The notes under the pieces are model-generated. The model searched no databases and had not been told where the DNA came from. It saw only the letters and a list, made by a program, of their open reading frames with translations. This document shows, piece after piece, positions 8,227 to 17,050 of a stretch of DNA of 64,000 nt. Location: positions 29,324-93,323 of the forward strand of contig NZ_BCMQ01000012.1 of the NCBI RefSeq assembly GCF_001485415.1. Direction: 5' to 3'. Numbering within the stretch: position 1 is the first letter of the stretch; the number at the start of each line of letters is the position of its first letter. Both the position numbers and the translations under genes were made by a program. The stretch comes from Myroides odoratimimus (GTDB taxonomy: Bacteria; Bacteroidota; Bacteroidia; Flavobacteriales; Flavobacteriaceae).

Positions 8227-8535
8227 ATGAGTATATCAAATAAACTACTTCGTTATATAGTAGAGCTTAAAAATGATGCTAAACTCAATGTTTGGCATTT
8301 TGCTCTACTGCTGGGTATTGTTCAGTTTGCATTTATACAAAAACAATGTAAACTAATTAGAATAAGTAGACGTAAATTGATGAAATACGCTCATATTACT
8401 ACACTTCCTACTTATCATAAATACTTAAAAGAACTCCAAGAATTGGGTTATATCAAATATACTCCCTCGTATCACCCTGACATGCGTAGTACAGTTGAAT
8501 TATTGCATAAAAGCTTAGATTGTACGAGGGAGTAA
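8227..8535 (+). CDS. Small hypothetical protein, probable winged-helix partner of the HTH gene
   Basis: 102 residues from ATG 8227, preceded by AAGGA five bases upstream; a longer frame opening at 8143 overlaps the HTH gene and is not preferred. The sequence LNVWHFALLLGIVQFAF, ISRRKLMKYAHITTLPTYHK, LKELQELGYIKYTPSYHP looks like a DNA-binding wing-helix: a helix-turn-helix followed by a beta hairpin. It is common in Bacteroidota mobile islands next to HTH_17 genes, but I do not know a characterised homologue. It forms an operon with the HTH gene and converges on the recombinase, with a six-base gap. Confidence 0.72.
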   Translation: MSISNKLLRYIVELKNDAKLNVWHFALLLGIVQFAFIQKQCKLIRISRRKLMKYAHITTLPTYHKYLKELQELGYIKYTPSYHPDMRSTVELLHKSLDCTRE

Positions 8536-8541
8536 TGACTA

Positions 8542-9864
8542 TTAAACTAACTTAGTTACAATATCTATTAACTGAGTTAGTTTTTCTTGATTAAGATCTA
8601 GTGACTCAAGCTTTTCAACTAAACTCTTATATTCTGAAGTTCTCTTAGTAGCTTGCCCTTCTAACTTGCCTTTTAAAATCTGCATTTCACTCTTGATAGC
8701 TTCCTCTTCAGTTAGAGCGTATTCCTCTGTTTGTTTAACAGAGTGATGACCCAACATTTCTTTTACCACATGAATAGGTACCCCATTGCCAAGAGTTACA
8801 GTACTACCAAAAGTTCTTCTTGCTTTATGAGTATTTAGCTCACTAATTTCACATAGTGAAGAAATCTCCTTTAAATAGGCATTCATCTTTTGATTAGAAC
8901 GAACAGGAAGAACTACATCTTTTCCAATACAATCAGGATGATCTTTATACTTATCCATTATCTCAATAGCTTTAGGAAGTAAAGGGATAATAATATTAGC
9001 ATCCGTTTTTTGTCTATTGGTTCTTATCCACAAATTACCTTCTATGTCTTTAGTAATATCACTTTTCTGAAGTTTAAATACATCAATGTACGCAAGTCCT
9101 GTGTAACACTGAAATACAAATACATCTCTTACAATAGATAGTCTTTCATTATTAATCTCTTTTTTCTCTAAAATAGAAAGCTCCTGTTTACTCAAAGGCT
9201 TTTTATTAAGCTTAGTCTTCTTAGGCTTGTATTGTGCAAAAGGATTAGAAGGAATAATTCCTTTTGCAACGGCTCTTAAAACAATCTTTTTAAAGTTCGA
9301 GATATACTTTATAGCCGTATTGTTAGAACACGCTCTAACGGTCTTTAAATAGTGTTCATATTCAAGGATAAACTCATGATCAAGTTCTCTGAACTCAATA
9401 TCATCTTTGTTGTAAACCTTTTTAATAAACTCTCCTACATGAGACCTTGCTGTTACATATCTCTCATAGGTACCAGGAGCATACTCTCTAGGAACTAGTT
9501 CCAAAATTTCATCATTGTGCTTTTGAAACTCCACTAAGACTTTACTCTTATCAGATCCTTTACCTTGAACAAAGTCCATTAATACAGATACTGTAATAGG
9601 TTGCCCACTACTTACAAGTTCTAATTTGTAATGATTAATCTTAGATACGATTGTATCCAATAGAAAATTAAGGGTTCTAGCATCTTCTTTCGTGCCACTT
9701 GCCCGACCTGCCCTCTGGTTCCATCTATTGATATCCCATTTTTGGCTAATGGAAGTCTCTCTAGCGATTCCATCTACAATGATTCTAAGGTAAACCATCC
9801 TTAAATCACCTCCATCTCTTCCTTTTTTAAGGAAAAAACTAATTGATAAGCGTTTTTCTAGCAT
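8542..9864 (-). CDS. Tyrosine recombinase/integrase of the Bacteroidota island type
   Basis: 440 residues. An N-terminal Arm-binding-like domain (1-~100; WDINRWNQRAGRASGT) precedes the SAM-like core-binding domain (~105-215) and the catalytic domain (~225-400). Catalytic residues seen: K286 in RQKTD, H346 and R349 in HKARRTF, H373 in MLGHHS, and nucleophile Y382 in TEEYAL. The first catalytic Arg, expected in TGLRxxD, is Ala258 here (CYTGLAYIDV). An absent Arg I is also known from the CTnDOT integrase IntDOT. A helical C-terminal tail (~400-440) follows. The gene lies beside tRNA-Ser with its start toward the tRNA. Confidence 0.93.
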   Translation of the reverse strand: MLEKRLSISFFLKKGRDGGDLRMVYLRIIVDGIARETSISQKWDINRWNQRAGRASGTKEDARTLNFLLDTIVSKINHYKLELVSSGQPITVSVLMDFVQGKGSDKSKVLVEFQKHNDEILELVPREYAPGTYERYVTARSHVGEFIKKVYNKDDIEFRELDHEFILEYEHYLKTVRACSNNTAIKYISNFKKIVLRAVAKGIIPSNPFAQYKPKKTKLNKKPLSKQELSILEKKEINNERLSIVRDVFVFQCYTGLAYIDVFKLQKSDITKDIEGNLWIRTNRQKTDANIIIPLLPKAIEIMDKYKDHPDCIGKDVVLPVRSNQKMNAYLKEISSLCEISELNTHKARRTFGSTVTLGNGVPIHVVKEMLGHHSVKQTEEYALTEEEAIKSEMQILKGKLEGQATKRTSEYKSLVEKLESLDLNQEKLTQLIDIVTKLV

Positions 9865-10060
9865 AATTCAACTGTTTAAAATTAGTAATAAATGTCGAAT
9901 TAAAACACTCAAAAATCAAGATGTAAATCTCTTTAACCCCTTACTATCACTAGGATTTAGCTAATTTTTGTGGCGCAGGACAGAACATTCTCTCTGCGCC
10001 ATGAATTAAGCGATTCCTTATGAGCATTTTTGAAAAAAATGCGATAGGGCTAAAAAAGAA
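9865..10060. other. Integrase-tRNA spacer with two inverted repeats (candidate att/Xis region)
   Basis: Contains TGGCGCAG (9971-9978) paired with CTGCGCCA (9994-10001) around a 15-base loop, and GCATTTTT (10024-10031) paired with a nearby AAAAATGC. No gene is seen. The first repeat has no T run and could be a recombinase or directionality-factor site; this is inference. Confidence 0.4.
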
Positions 10061-10093
10061 AAAACCTATAATTCATTGAGAATCATAGGTTTT
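10061..10093 (-). terminator. Terminator downstream of tRNA-Ser
   Basis: AAAACCTAT (10061-10069) pairs with ATAGGTTTT (10085-10093). On the minus strand the second arm runs into a T-rich stretch, about 45 bases past the tRNA end. Confidence 0.7.
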
Positions 10094-10137
10094 AAGCTGT
10101 TTTGATGACTTTTAAAAAGTTATCATTTATAATTTCG

Positions 10138-10222
10138 CGGAGAAAGAGGGATTCGAACCCCCGGACCTGTTACAGTCAACGGTTTTCAAGACCGCCGCAT
10201 TCGACCACTCTGCCATTTCTCC
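10138..10222 (-). tRNA. tRNA-Ser(UGA)
   Basis: 85-nt class II tRNA. The acceptor stem GGAGAAA (5' end at 10222) pairs with TTTCTCC at 10139-10145, with a G discriminator. The T-arm GGGGGTTCGAATCCCTC is canonical. The anticodon loop CTTGAAA places TGA at the anticodon, and a long variable arm (GTTGACTGTAACAGGTCC) marks a serine tRNA. CCA is not encoded. Its 3' end faces the integrase, the orientation expected for an element using a tRNA 3' end, but no second copy of the 3' end is visible in this window. Confidence 0.96.
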
Positions 10223-10359
10223 AGTGGTCTGCATTACTTCCGTATTGCGAGTGCAAATATAGACACTTCCTTCAATTCTGCAAAAAAATATATACTAAAA
10301 AACACACTTTTTTTTTAGTAATAAAACTAACTCTCTCGGCATGAAATATTTATAAAGAA

Positions 10360-10400
10360 TAAAAAAAGGTCTTAATAAGTAAAAAACTTATCAAGACCTT
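10360..10400 (-). terminator. Terminator of the ftsK-lolA-lptF/G-ribBA operon
   Basis: Stem AAGGTCTTAATAAGT (from 10367) pairs with ACTTATCAAGACCTT (to 10400). Reading on the minus strand it is followed by seven T, about 30 bases after the ribBA stop. Confidence 0.88.
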
Positions 10401-10431
10401 CTTATTCTAACTCTAAAAACTAATTATACTA

Positions 10432-11565
10432 TTAGTAATTGATATATTCAGTGATTTCTAAACCATATCCTGTCATCCCTACTCTTTTGCCTTGAGCAGA
10501 ATTAGACAACAACTTAATCTTAGAAATATTTAAGTCATGTAATATCTGCGCTCCGATACCGAAGTCTTTTTCATCTCCAGATAACTTAGGTGTATCAAGA
10601 TCTAACTTCGCTCCAGAGTTTTTAAGTACAGCTAATCTATTTAAAAGACTTGCATTGTGATCTTCTTGATTAATAAATAAGATCGCTCCTTTATCCCCTT
10701 CGTTAATCTTAGCAAACGTATTCTCCATACGAATGCTTAATTTACCACTTAAGGCATCTAAGATATCATTATTACCGATCGTTGAATTAATACGTGTTAA
10801 AACAGCCTCATCAGCATTCCAATCTCCTTTAGTCAAAGCGATATGCACTTGTCCATTTGTATTCTGTTGATACGCTCTTAATCTAAAAGTGCCATATTTA
10901 GTTTCTAATTCGAAGTCTTCTTTCTTTTCGATTAAGCTATCGTGCTTCATACGATAAGCCACAAGAGCTTCAATAGATATAATTTTTAAGTCCCATTTCT
11001 TCGCTACATCCATTAACTGTGGTAGTCTAGCCATAGAACCATCTTCATTTAAAATCTCTACTAAGATACCTGCTGGTTTAAACCCTGCCAGTCTTGAGAT
11101 ATCAACTGCAGCCTCAGTATGCCCTGTTCTTCTCAGTACACCACCCTCTTTAGCAATCAATGGGAAGATATGTCCTGGACGACCAAGATCTTCTCCTGTA
11201 GTCTCTTCTTTTACCAATGATTCTATTGTCTTAGCACGGTCATATACAGAGATACCTGTCGTACATCCATGTCCTTTTAAGTCTATAGATACTGTAAATG
11301 CTGTCTGGTGAAGTACAGTATTATTAGTTACCATCGGATGCAAGTCTAATTCTTGACATCTCTCTTTAGTAAGGGGAGCACAAATAAGTCCACGTCCATG
11401 AGTGGCCATAAAATTGATCATCTCTGGAGTAACCATTTCTGCAGCAGCGATAAAATCGCCTTCGTTTTCACGATCCTCATCATCTACCACTATGATTACT
11501 TTTCCTGCTTTGATATCTTCAATAGCTTCCTCGATAGTGTTTAATTGAATGTGATTATGTGACAT
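10432..11565 (-). CDS. ribB: 3,4-dihydroxy-2-butanone-4-phosphate synthase with degenerate GTP cyclohydrolase II domain (RibBA-type)
   Basis: 377 residues. Residues 1-~205 are RibB, which converts ribulose 5-phosphate to 3,4-dihydroxy-2-butanone 4-phosphate and formate in riboflavin synthesis: [13 protein letters not shown] with the catalytic acidic residues, [19 protein letters not shown] and [10 protein letters not shown] are all present. Residues ~206-377 have the GTP cyclohydrolase II fold and end in [12 protein letters not shown]. The zinc-binding C-x11-C-x-C motif is absent: the region reads [21 protein letters not shown] with no cysteine. The second domain is therefore unlikely to hydrolyse GTP, and a separate RibA is expected elsewhere. 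The same degeneracy is seen in flavobacterial homologues. It is the last gene of the four-gene block, 25 bases after lptF/G. Confidence 0.93.
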   Translation of the reverse strand: MSHNHIQLNTIEEAIEDIKAGKVIIVVDDEDRENEGDFIAAAEMVTPEMINFMATHGRGLICAPLTKERCQELDLHPMVTNNTVLHQTAFTVSIDLKGHGCTTGISVYDRAKTIESLVKEETTGEDLGRPGHIFPLIAKEGGVLRRTGHTEAAVDISRLAGFKPAGILVEILNEDGSMARLPQLMDVAKKWDLKIISIEALVAYRMKHDSLIEKKEDFELETKYGTFRLRAYQQNTNGQVHIALTKGDWNADEAVLTRINSTIGNNDILDALSGKLSIRMENTFAKINEGDKGAILFINQEDHNASLLNRLAVLKNSGAKLDLDTPKLSGDEKDFGIGAQILHDLNISKIKLLSNSAQGKRVGMTGYGLEITEYINY

Positions 11566-11590
11566 TATAGTTGTATTTTGTTGTTTTGTA

Positions 11591-13051
11591 TTATTTCTTT
11601 TTTTGTTGTCTTTTTGATTTTAAAGCAACAAATAAATCTTTAAATGTATCTAACGATAGACTAAAGCTAACATCTCCATTATCCCTTGTAGCCTTATACG
11701 TTAAATATATAGCCAATGGAGTAAGAACTAAAGATCCTATCCACCCTCCAAAGAATGGGATAATTCCATCCTCCTGAGCCATCTTTCTTCCAAAAGTATT
11801 TATAAAGTGATAAGTAATAAAGATACCTACTGCAAATACAATTGGCAAACCAATCCCCCCTTTTCGAATAATAGCTCCCAATGGTGCTCCAATATAGAAC
11901 ATCAGGAAACACGAAAAGGCAATCACAAACTTCTCGTATAGAGCTAACCAGTGATCATTTATCTTCTTTACTTGATTTAATATAGAAAGGTCATTACTCT
12001 CTGTATTAAAGCTAATGTTATTCGTATAATCTATCGCTGACTGTAAGATTCTACTCTGATTATCATAAGAAAAATCCTTTATTAAGTCAGCATCCGCTAT
12101 TTCTATTTTTGCAATAGTATCATTACTAGAAGGTTGTCGTTCCATAGACAACAGATTTCCTAATCTCAAAGTTAGGTTATCTGTATTAGATGCTTTCTCT
12201 ACATTCATAGATCGTTGAAGAGAGTCTATCGTATAGTTTAGCTCCTTTATATTCAGCATACCATACGTATTGGTAATCTTATCCTCATCTTTCCCCTCAT
12301 CTTGAAAACTACTCAAATCAATATTCATCGTATATTTTTCAAAAGAAGTTTTGATAAACGGCTCTTTCTTCTGTTCTTCATAGTTCTTCGCTACTACATC
12401 ATCATAGTAGTTACCATCGAATAAGTGAAGCTTTAAGATATTAGACGTTTCTTCTGTTTCTAGTTCTCCATTTACTGATCTAATCACCGTCTTATTTTCA
12501 TATCCAGAACTAGACTTGACATGCATCGTTACATTATCTAAATACTGACCTTTATCTCCAGTCTTATTATCTACCTTAATGTTGACCTGTCCTAAATCAT
12601 TAAACTGCCCAGCGGCTATTGCCATAGCTGGTTTTGTTTGAATAATTTCTTTTCGAAGATTTAAAAAACGATATTCCGCCTTTGGAATAACATCATTCGC
12701 AAACCAAAATGATACTCCTGCTAATATAAATATGAATATAGACAATGGACGCATCGCTCTCTGAAGAGAGATTCCTGATGCCTTCATCGCTGCGAACTCA
12801 TAGTTCTCTGCAAAGCTACCAAAGGTCATAATAGATGCTAATAGCACTGACAAGGGCAATACCAAGGGTACCATCTTAGGTGAATAGAACAGTAAGAACT
12901 GAACAATCACGATCAAATCAAGATCCTTTCCTGCTAATTCTGAGATGAATAACCACACCCCTTGTAGGATAAAAATAAAGTATAAAATAGCGAACACTGT
13001 TAGCAGCGTCGATATAAAGCTTTTTAAAATATAACGGTCAAGTAATTTCAC
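11591..13051 (-). CDS. LptF/LptG-family LPS transport permease
   Basis: 486-residue inner-membrane protein of the YjgP/YjgQ family, the permease part of the LptBFG ABC transporter that extracts LPS toward the Lpt bridge. The N-terminus MKLLDRYILKSFISTLLTVF is diagnostic. Three transmembrane helices lie within the first ~125 residues, then a long periplasmic beta-jellyroll domain (~130-375), then three C-terminal helices ending near 465 (FLMFYIGAPLGAIIRKGGIG; the loop contacts the ATPase). F versus G cannot be decided here. It starts eight bases after lolA and belongs to the same transcript, linking lipoprotein and LPS export. Confidence 0.93.
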   Translation of the reverse strand: MKLLDRYILKSFISTLLTVFAILYFIFILQGVWLFISELAGKDLDLIVIVQFLLFYSPKMVPLVLPLSVLLASIMTFGSFAENYEFAAMKASGISLQRAMRPLSIFIFILAGVSFWFANDVIPKAEYRFLNLRKEIIQTKPAMAIAAGQFNDLGQVNIKVDNKTGDKGQYLDNVTMHVKSSSGYENKTVIRSVNGELETEETSNILKLHLFDGNYYDDVVAKNYEEQKKEPFIKTSFEKYTMNIDLSSFQDEGKDEDKITNTYGMLNIKELNYTIDSLQRSMNVEKASNTDNLTLRLGNLLSMERQPSSNDTIAKIEIADADLIKDFSYDNQSRILQSAIDYTNNISFNTESNDLSILNQVKKINDHWLALYEKFVIAFSCFLMFYIGAPLGAIIRKGGIGLPIVFAVGIFITYHFINTFGRKMAQEDGIIPFFGGWIGSLVLTPLAIYLTYKATRDNGDVSFSLSLDTFKDLFVALKSKRQQKKK

Positions 13052-13059
13052 TTAAATCT

Positions 13060-13698
13060 TTAATCTATATTGTTGATGTAATAATTAGGGTACAACGACT
13101 GTGTAAAGGTAAAATGATTTTTCGACATTGACTGATTTGTTTTAAAAGAATTAACCGTCAGTGTTGATTTAGAACCGTCTTTATTTACTTGAATCTTGTT
13201 ATAGATATCTTTCGTTGCCGTATCTATCCCTAGATATACCTCTTTTATAACAGATTTTTTATCCGTAGGTATTAGTTTTATATACTGTACTTTCTTCCCA
13301 TCTACATTCTGTAGAATATCCCACTGAAATGTATATCCTTGATTAAAGAAAGTCAGCATCTGAGAAGGCAATATTCCATCTGCATTTTTCTCATTAAACT
13401 TAGAGACTGTCACCTCTTCATCTTCATCCGAGATAGTATATATCTTCTTGCCATCATATATCTTCTTTATTCCCATAAATGTCAGGTTATAAAGGTCTTT
13501 CTTTAGATCCAGATGTCCTTTGCCATCGAAGTCTTTATTAGCCCCTTTTTGATTAAAAGAAAAGTCGATTGAGATATTCTCATACCCATTTATCTTCTTC
13601 GTTACTTCTAACAAATAATTCTTAGCTCGTTGACTACTCTGTGCATTTGCTGAAAAAGCAAATAGTACTATTCCTATAAGTGCAATAATCTTTCTCAT
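13060..13698 (-). CDS. lolA: LolA-like outer-membrane lipoprotein carrier
   Basis: 212 residues with signal peptide MRKIIALIGIVLFAFSANAQ. The mature protein shows the LolA half-barrel pattern: an N-terminal helix (AKNYLLEVTKKINGYENISIDF), then strands carrying GHLDLKKDLYNLTFMGIKKIYDGKKIYT. LolA shuttles lipoproteins released by LolCDE across the periplasm. Sequence conservation in this family is low, so the call rests on length, signal peptide, pattern and position. It begins nine bases after ftsK and eight bases before lptF/G, the flavobacterial order. Confidence 0.87.
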   Translation of the reverse strand: MRKIIALIGIVLFAFSANAQSSQRAKNYLLEVTKKINGYENISIDFSFNQKGANKDFDGKGHLDLKKDLYNLTFMGIKKIYDGKKIYTISDEDEEVTVSKFNEKNADGILPSQMLTFFNQGYTFQWDILQNVDGKKVQYIKLIPTDKKSVIKEVYLGIDTATKDIYNKIQVNKDGSKSTLTVNSFKTNQSMSKNHFTFTQSLYPNYYINNID

Positions 13699-13707
13699 TC
13701 TATTTCT

Positions 13708-16218
13708 TTAATTGTTGTTTTCTTCATTATCAAAAAACTGATCTAAAGCCATCAAATCTGGTATATTCACTGTACGTGCCTTACTTCCTTCGAAAGGCCC
13801 TACAATACCGGCAGCCTCTAACTGATCAATTAATCTACCTGCACGATTATAACCTAGTTTTAACTTTCTTTGTAACAATGAAGCTGACCCTTGCTGTGCT
13901 GTAACGATGATAGCTGCAGCGTCTTTAAACAGAGGATCTCTCTCACTAATATCCACATCTAAATTACTAGCTCCCTCCTCACCTACATATTCTGGTAATA
14001 TATAAGCCTCTGGATAAGCCTTTTGTGCCCCTATGTACTCTGTTAGTTTTTCTACCTCTGGAGTATCTACAAAAGCACACTGTACACGTACCAAATCATT
14101 TCCTTGTGTGTACAACATATCCCCTCTACCGATTAACTGATCTGCACCCTGCTGATCTAAGATCGTACGAGAGTCTATTTTAGAAGTAACTCTAAAAGCT
14201 ACACGTGCTGGGAAGTTCGCTTTAATAATACCAGTAATAACGTTTACAGATGGTCTCTGTGTAGCGATAATTAAGTGAATACCAATAGCACGAGCCAACT
14301 GAGCTAAACGTGCGATAGGCGTCTCTACCTCCTTACCTGCTGTCATAATCAAATCTGCAAACTCATCCACTACTAATACGATATAAGGCAAGAAGCGGTG
14401 TCCATTCTCAGGATTTAACTTGCGCTGTTTGAATTTCTCGTTGTATTCCTTGATGTTTCTAACCATTGCATCTTTTAGTAGCGTATAACGGTTATCCATC
14501 TCTATACACAGAGAATTCAGCGTATTAATAACTTTCGTATTATCTGTTATAATAGCATCTTCCGAATTAGGCAATTTAGCTAAATAATGTCGTTCTATTT
14601 TATTAAATAAAGTTAATTCTACTTTCTTTGGGTCAACTAATACGAACTTCACTTCGGCTGGGTGCTTTTTATACAGAAGCGATGTCAATAGAGCGTTCAG
14701 TCCTACAGACTTACCTTGTCCTGTAGCCCCTGCCATCAGAAGGTGAGGCATTTTTGCTAAATCTACTACGAAGGTCTCATTCGAAATCGTCTTACCAAGT
14801 GCCACTGGTAACTCCATTTCAGCACTTTGGAATTTAGGAGAAGCTATCACACTTCTCATGGACACAATAGAAGGACTGTTATTAGGTACTTCGATACCTA
14901 TCGTTCCTCTACCTGGTATGGGTGCAATAATACGGATACCTAATGCAGATAAAGAAAGAGCAATATCATCTTCTAAGTTCTTAATCTTCGAAATACGAAT
15001 ACCTGCCTCTGGCACGATCTCATATAGTGTAACAGTAGGTCCTACAGTAGCCTTAATCTGAGCAATATCGATCTTATAGTTACGCAGGGTGTCTACGATT
15101 CTATTCTTATTCTCTTCTAATTCTTCTTGATTAATCGTAATTCCAGAACCACTGTATTCTTTCAATAATTCAATAGAAGGAAACTGATAATTAGACAACT
15201 CTAATGTAGGATCAAACTCTCCAAAGTCTTGAACCAATCTAGCCGCTAGATTCTCTTCTAAACTTCCTTCGTCTTTTATTTCTTCAATAACGAAGTCATT
15301 AGCACCTGCTTCCTTAGCAGTCACAGATTCTACCTTCTCTACGTTTGGCTTTGGATTTTTATGATCTAATACTAACTCAGAGCTATGTTCTATCGTCGGT
15401 TTAATATTCTTTGGTTCTACTATAGCAGACTTAGGAGACTCTGGTTGCTCATAGATACTAAAGTCTTCTTCTTTAACAGGTGTTTCCTGCTTAGCAGACG
15501 GTGCTTCTACCTCCTTATTCGCTACTGCTACAGGTTCTGCATTTACCTGATTTGCTTGTCCATTATTATCGAAGTCAGCAGGAGTCTCTATATGTTTCTT
15601 TTTAAACTTCTTAAAGAACGCTGGTAACCCTTCTAATCCTTGACGAATAGAAGTAGGTGATAATTTAAATCTAAACAGCGCAAAAGCAATCGCAAAGAAT
15701 AACAATAACAATACCGTACCAGCTGTACCTAGATAATCTACAAAGTACAGATTTAACTCATATCCTACTGTCCCTCCTAAAAGAGGATTACTGCTCCAGA
15801 AAAAACCTAAGAAAACAGATAGCAATAACATTGAGAACAAGTCCCAGAAAATCACTTTCTTGATTCTTCTAGCTGGTATAGTGAAAAAGGCATAAATACC
15901 TGAATGAACTAATAACTTTGCAAAAAAGAAAGACGCTACTCCGAAGCCTTGATATACAAATAGGTGAGCTAGATATGCCCCTAGTTTACCTAACCAGTTA
16001 GCCACCTCAGCCTGTCTATCTCCTAATAATTCTAAATTACTCTGATCTTCTATCCCTGTGATTAAATAGGATATAAAACTCAACGTTAGTGCGATACCAC
16101 TGATGATTAACAGTATAGTGATTAAGAATCGGCTATTGATATGTATCGTTGTATCAAATCGTTTGGCCGTACTCGTTGATTTTGTAGTTTTCTTTTTTGT
16201 TGTATTTTCTTTTTCCAT
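13708..16218 (-). CDS. ftsK: FtsK/SpoIIIE-family DNA translocase
   Basis: 836 residues from ATG 16218 (MEKENTTKK); an in-frame TTG six codons upstream is less likely. Four N-terminal transmembrane helices (~25-190) anchor it at the division septum. An acidic, low-complexity linker (~195-330) leads to the alpha/beta motor: Walker A GATGQGKSV, Walker B VLVVDEFADL, and the FtsK signature IGIHLIIATQRPSVNVITG. The C-terminal ~65 residues form the gamma winged helix (AAAIIVTAQQGSASLLQRKL, GYNRAGRLIDQLE) that reads KOPS-type sites. It pumps chromosome termini and activates XerCD resolution. The linker is shorter than in E. coli FtsK. First gene of the operon with lolA, lptF/G and ribB. Confidence 0.96.
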   Translation of the reverse strand: MEKENTTKKKTTKSTSTAKRFDTTIHINSRFLITILLIISGIALTLSFISYLITGIEDQSNLELLGDRQAEVANWLGKLGAYLAHLFVYQGFGVASFFFAKLLVHSGIYAFFTIPARRIKKVIFWDLFSMLLLSVFLGFFWSSNPLLGGTVGYELNLYFVDYLGTAGTVLLLLFFAIAFALFRFKLSPTSIRQGLEGLPAFFKKFKKKHIETPADFDNNGQANQVNAEPVAVANKEVEAPSAKQETPVKEEDFSIYEQPESPKSAIVEPKNIKPTIEHSSELVLDHKNPKPNVEKVESVTAKEAGANDFVIEEIKDEGSLEENLAARLVQDFGEFDPTLELSNYQFPSIELLKEYSGSGITINQEELEENKNRIVDTLRNYKIDIAQIKATVGPTVTLYEIVPEAGIRISKIKNLEDDIALSLSALGIRIIAPIPGRGTIGIEVPNNSPSIVSMRSVIASPKFQSAEMELPVALGKTISNETFVVDLAKMPHLLMAGATGQGKSVGLNALLTSLLYKKHPAEVKFVLVDPKKVELTLFNKIERHYLAKLPNSEDAIITDNTKVINTLNSLCIEMDNRYTLLKDAMVRNIKEYNEKFKQRKLNPENGHRFLPYIVLVVDEFADLIMTAGKEVETPIARLAQLARAIGIHLIIATQRPSVNVITGIIKANFPARVAFRVTSKIDSRTILDQQGADQLIGRGDMLYTQGNDLVRVQCAFVDTPEVEKLTEYIGAQKAYPEAYILPEYVGEEGASNLDVDISERDPLFKDAAAIIVTAQQGSASLLQRKLKLGYNRAGRLIDQLEAAGIVGPFEGSKARTVNIPDLMALDQFFDNEENNN

Positions 16219-16275
16219 TTCCTTTTTTATTGACAATATGGCTATATTGTTTTCAACCTAATTCTTTTTATAACA

Positions 16276-16315
16276 ATAGACTGCTAGTAAATCATTCAAT
16301 ATACTAGCAGTCTAT
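16276..16315 (-). terminator. Hairpin downstream of tpx
   Basis: A 14-bp perfect stem, ATAGACTGCTAGTA with TACTAGCAGTCTAT, just after the tpx stop. The T run is short, so termination may be partial. Confidence 0.6.
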
Positions 16316-16328
16316 GTATATAAAACCC

Positions 16329-16829
16329 TTATTTTAAAGCAGCGATAGCTTTTTCATAATTTGGTTCATCAGCTGTTTCAGCCACTTGTTCTGTATAGAT
16401 TACTGTACCTTCTTCGTTTAAGATAACAATAGATCTAGACAACAATCCTTTTAAAGGTCCGTCTGTAAACAGCACCCCATAATCTTTTCCAAATTGTCCG
16501 TCTCTAAAATCAGACAACATCTCTACATTCGCAATACCCTCAGCTCCACAGAAACGCCCTTGTGCAAAAGGTAAATCTCTTGAAACACATAATACTACTG
16601 TATTCTCTAGTTTAGAAGCATCTTGGTTAAAATGTCTTACAGAAGTAGCACATGTAGGTGTATCCACACTAGGGAAGATGTTTAAGATTACTCTTTTTCC
16701 CTTATAGTTTGCTAATGTTTTATCAGCTAAATCTCCTCCTACTAAATTGAATTCAGGAGCTTTTGTATTTAATCCTGGTAATGTTCCGATAGTTTGGATA
16801 GCATTACCTTTTAATGTTACAGTCGCCAT
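16329..16829 (-). CDS. tpx: Thiol peroxidase (Tpx-type 2-Cys peroxiredoxin)
   Basis: 166 residues, the usual Tpx length. The peroxidatic cysteine is Cys60 in SVDTPTCATSVRHF, and the resolving Cys94 sits in RFCGAEGI, the spacing of atypical 2-Cys Tpx proteins. It reduces peroxides, with a preference for alkyl and lipid hydroperoxides in the family, using thioredoxin; a thioredoxin-like gene lies just upstream. Cytoplasmic or periplasmic location is not decided, since no signal peptide is visible. A CAAAAATA (minus TATTTTTG) box 24-31 bases upstream fits a -7 promoter. Monocistronic. Confidence 0.95.
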   Translation of the reverse strand: MATVTLKGNAIQTIGTLPGLNTKAPEFNLVGGDLADKTLANYKGKRVILNIFPSVDTPTCATSVRHFNQDASKLENTVVLCVSRDLPFAQGRFCGAEGIANVEMLSDFRDGQFGKDYGVLFTDGPLKGLLSRSIVILNEEGTVIYTEQVAETADEPNYEKAIAALK

Positions 16830-16852
16830 ATTGTTTTATTTTTTAGGTTACA

Positions 16853-16860
16853 CAAAAATA
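16853..16860 (-). promoter_or_regulatory. Candidate -7 promoter box of tpx
   Basis: Minus-strand TATTTTTG matches the Bacteroidota TAnnTTTG consensus, 24 bases upstream of the tpx ATG. Confidence 0.5.
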
Positions 16861-17002
16861 AGTAAAATTCGATAGAATATAATGCTAAATACTGATAGAT
16901 ATATTAGCAAAACCTAAATGTAATAAATATATAATCAATGAAGCTCTCGTATGCAGTCTTCTAGAATTGGACTACAGTCTTATTTAACCCTAAAAACAAA
17001 AA

Positions 17003-17029
17003 AAGGACTGTACTCAGAGTACAGTCCTT
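17003..17029 (-). terminator. Terminator of the ahpC operon
   Basis: AAGGACTGTACTC and its exact complement flank a single A, giving a 13-bp stem; the minus strand continues into TTTTTGTTTTT. It lies 22 bases after the DUF6952 gene. Confidence 0.88.
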
Positions 17030-17050
17030 AAAAATTTTATAAAGAGAGTT

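Noticed and set aside
10138..10222. tRNA 3' end as the proven attachment site of the island
   Set aside because: No second copy of the tRNA 3' end was found in the window and a terminator lies between the tRNA and the integrase, so this is left as a possibility only.
10102..10344. 80-codon plus-strand reading frame over the tRNA
   Set aside because: It is the antisense of tRNA-Ser(UGA) and its flanks; [19 protein letters not shown] peptide is the well-known tRNA artefact.
11353..11777. Plus-strand frames over ribB and its junction with lptF/G
   Set aside because: Shadows of well-supported minus-strand genes.
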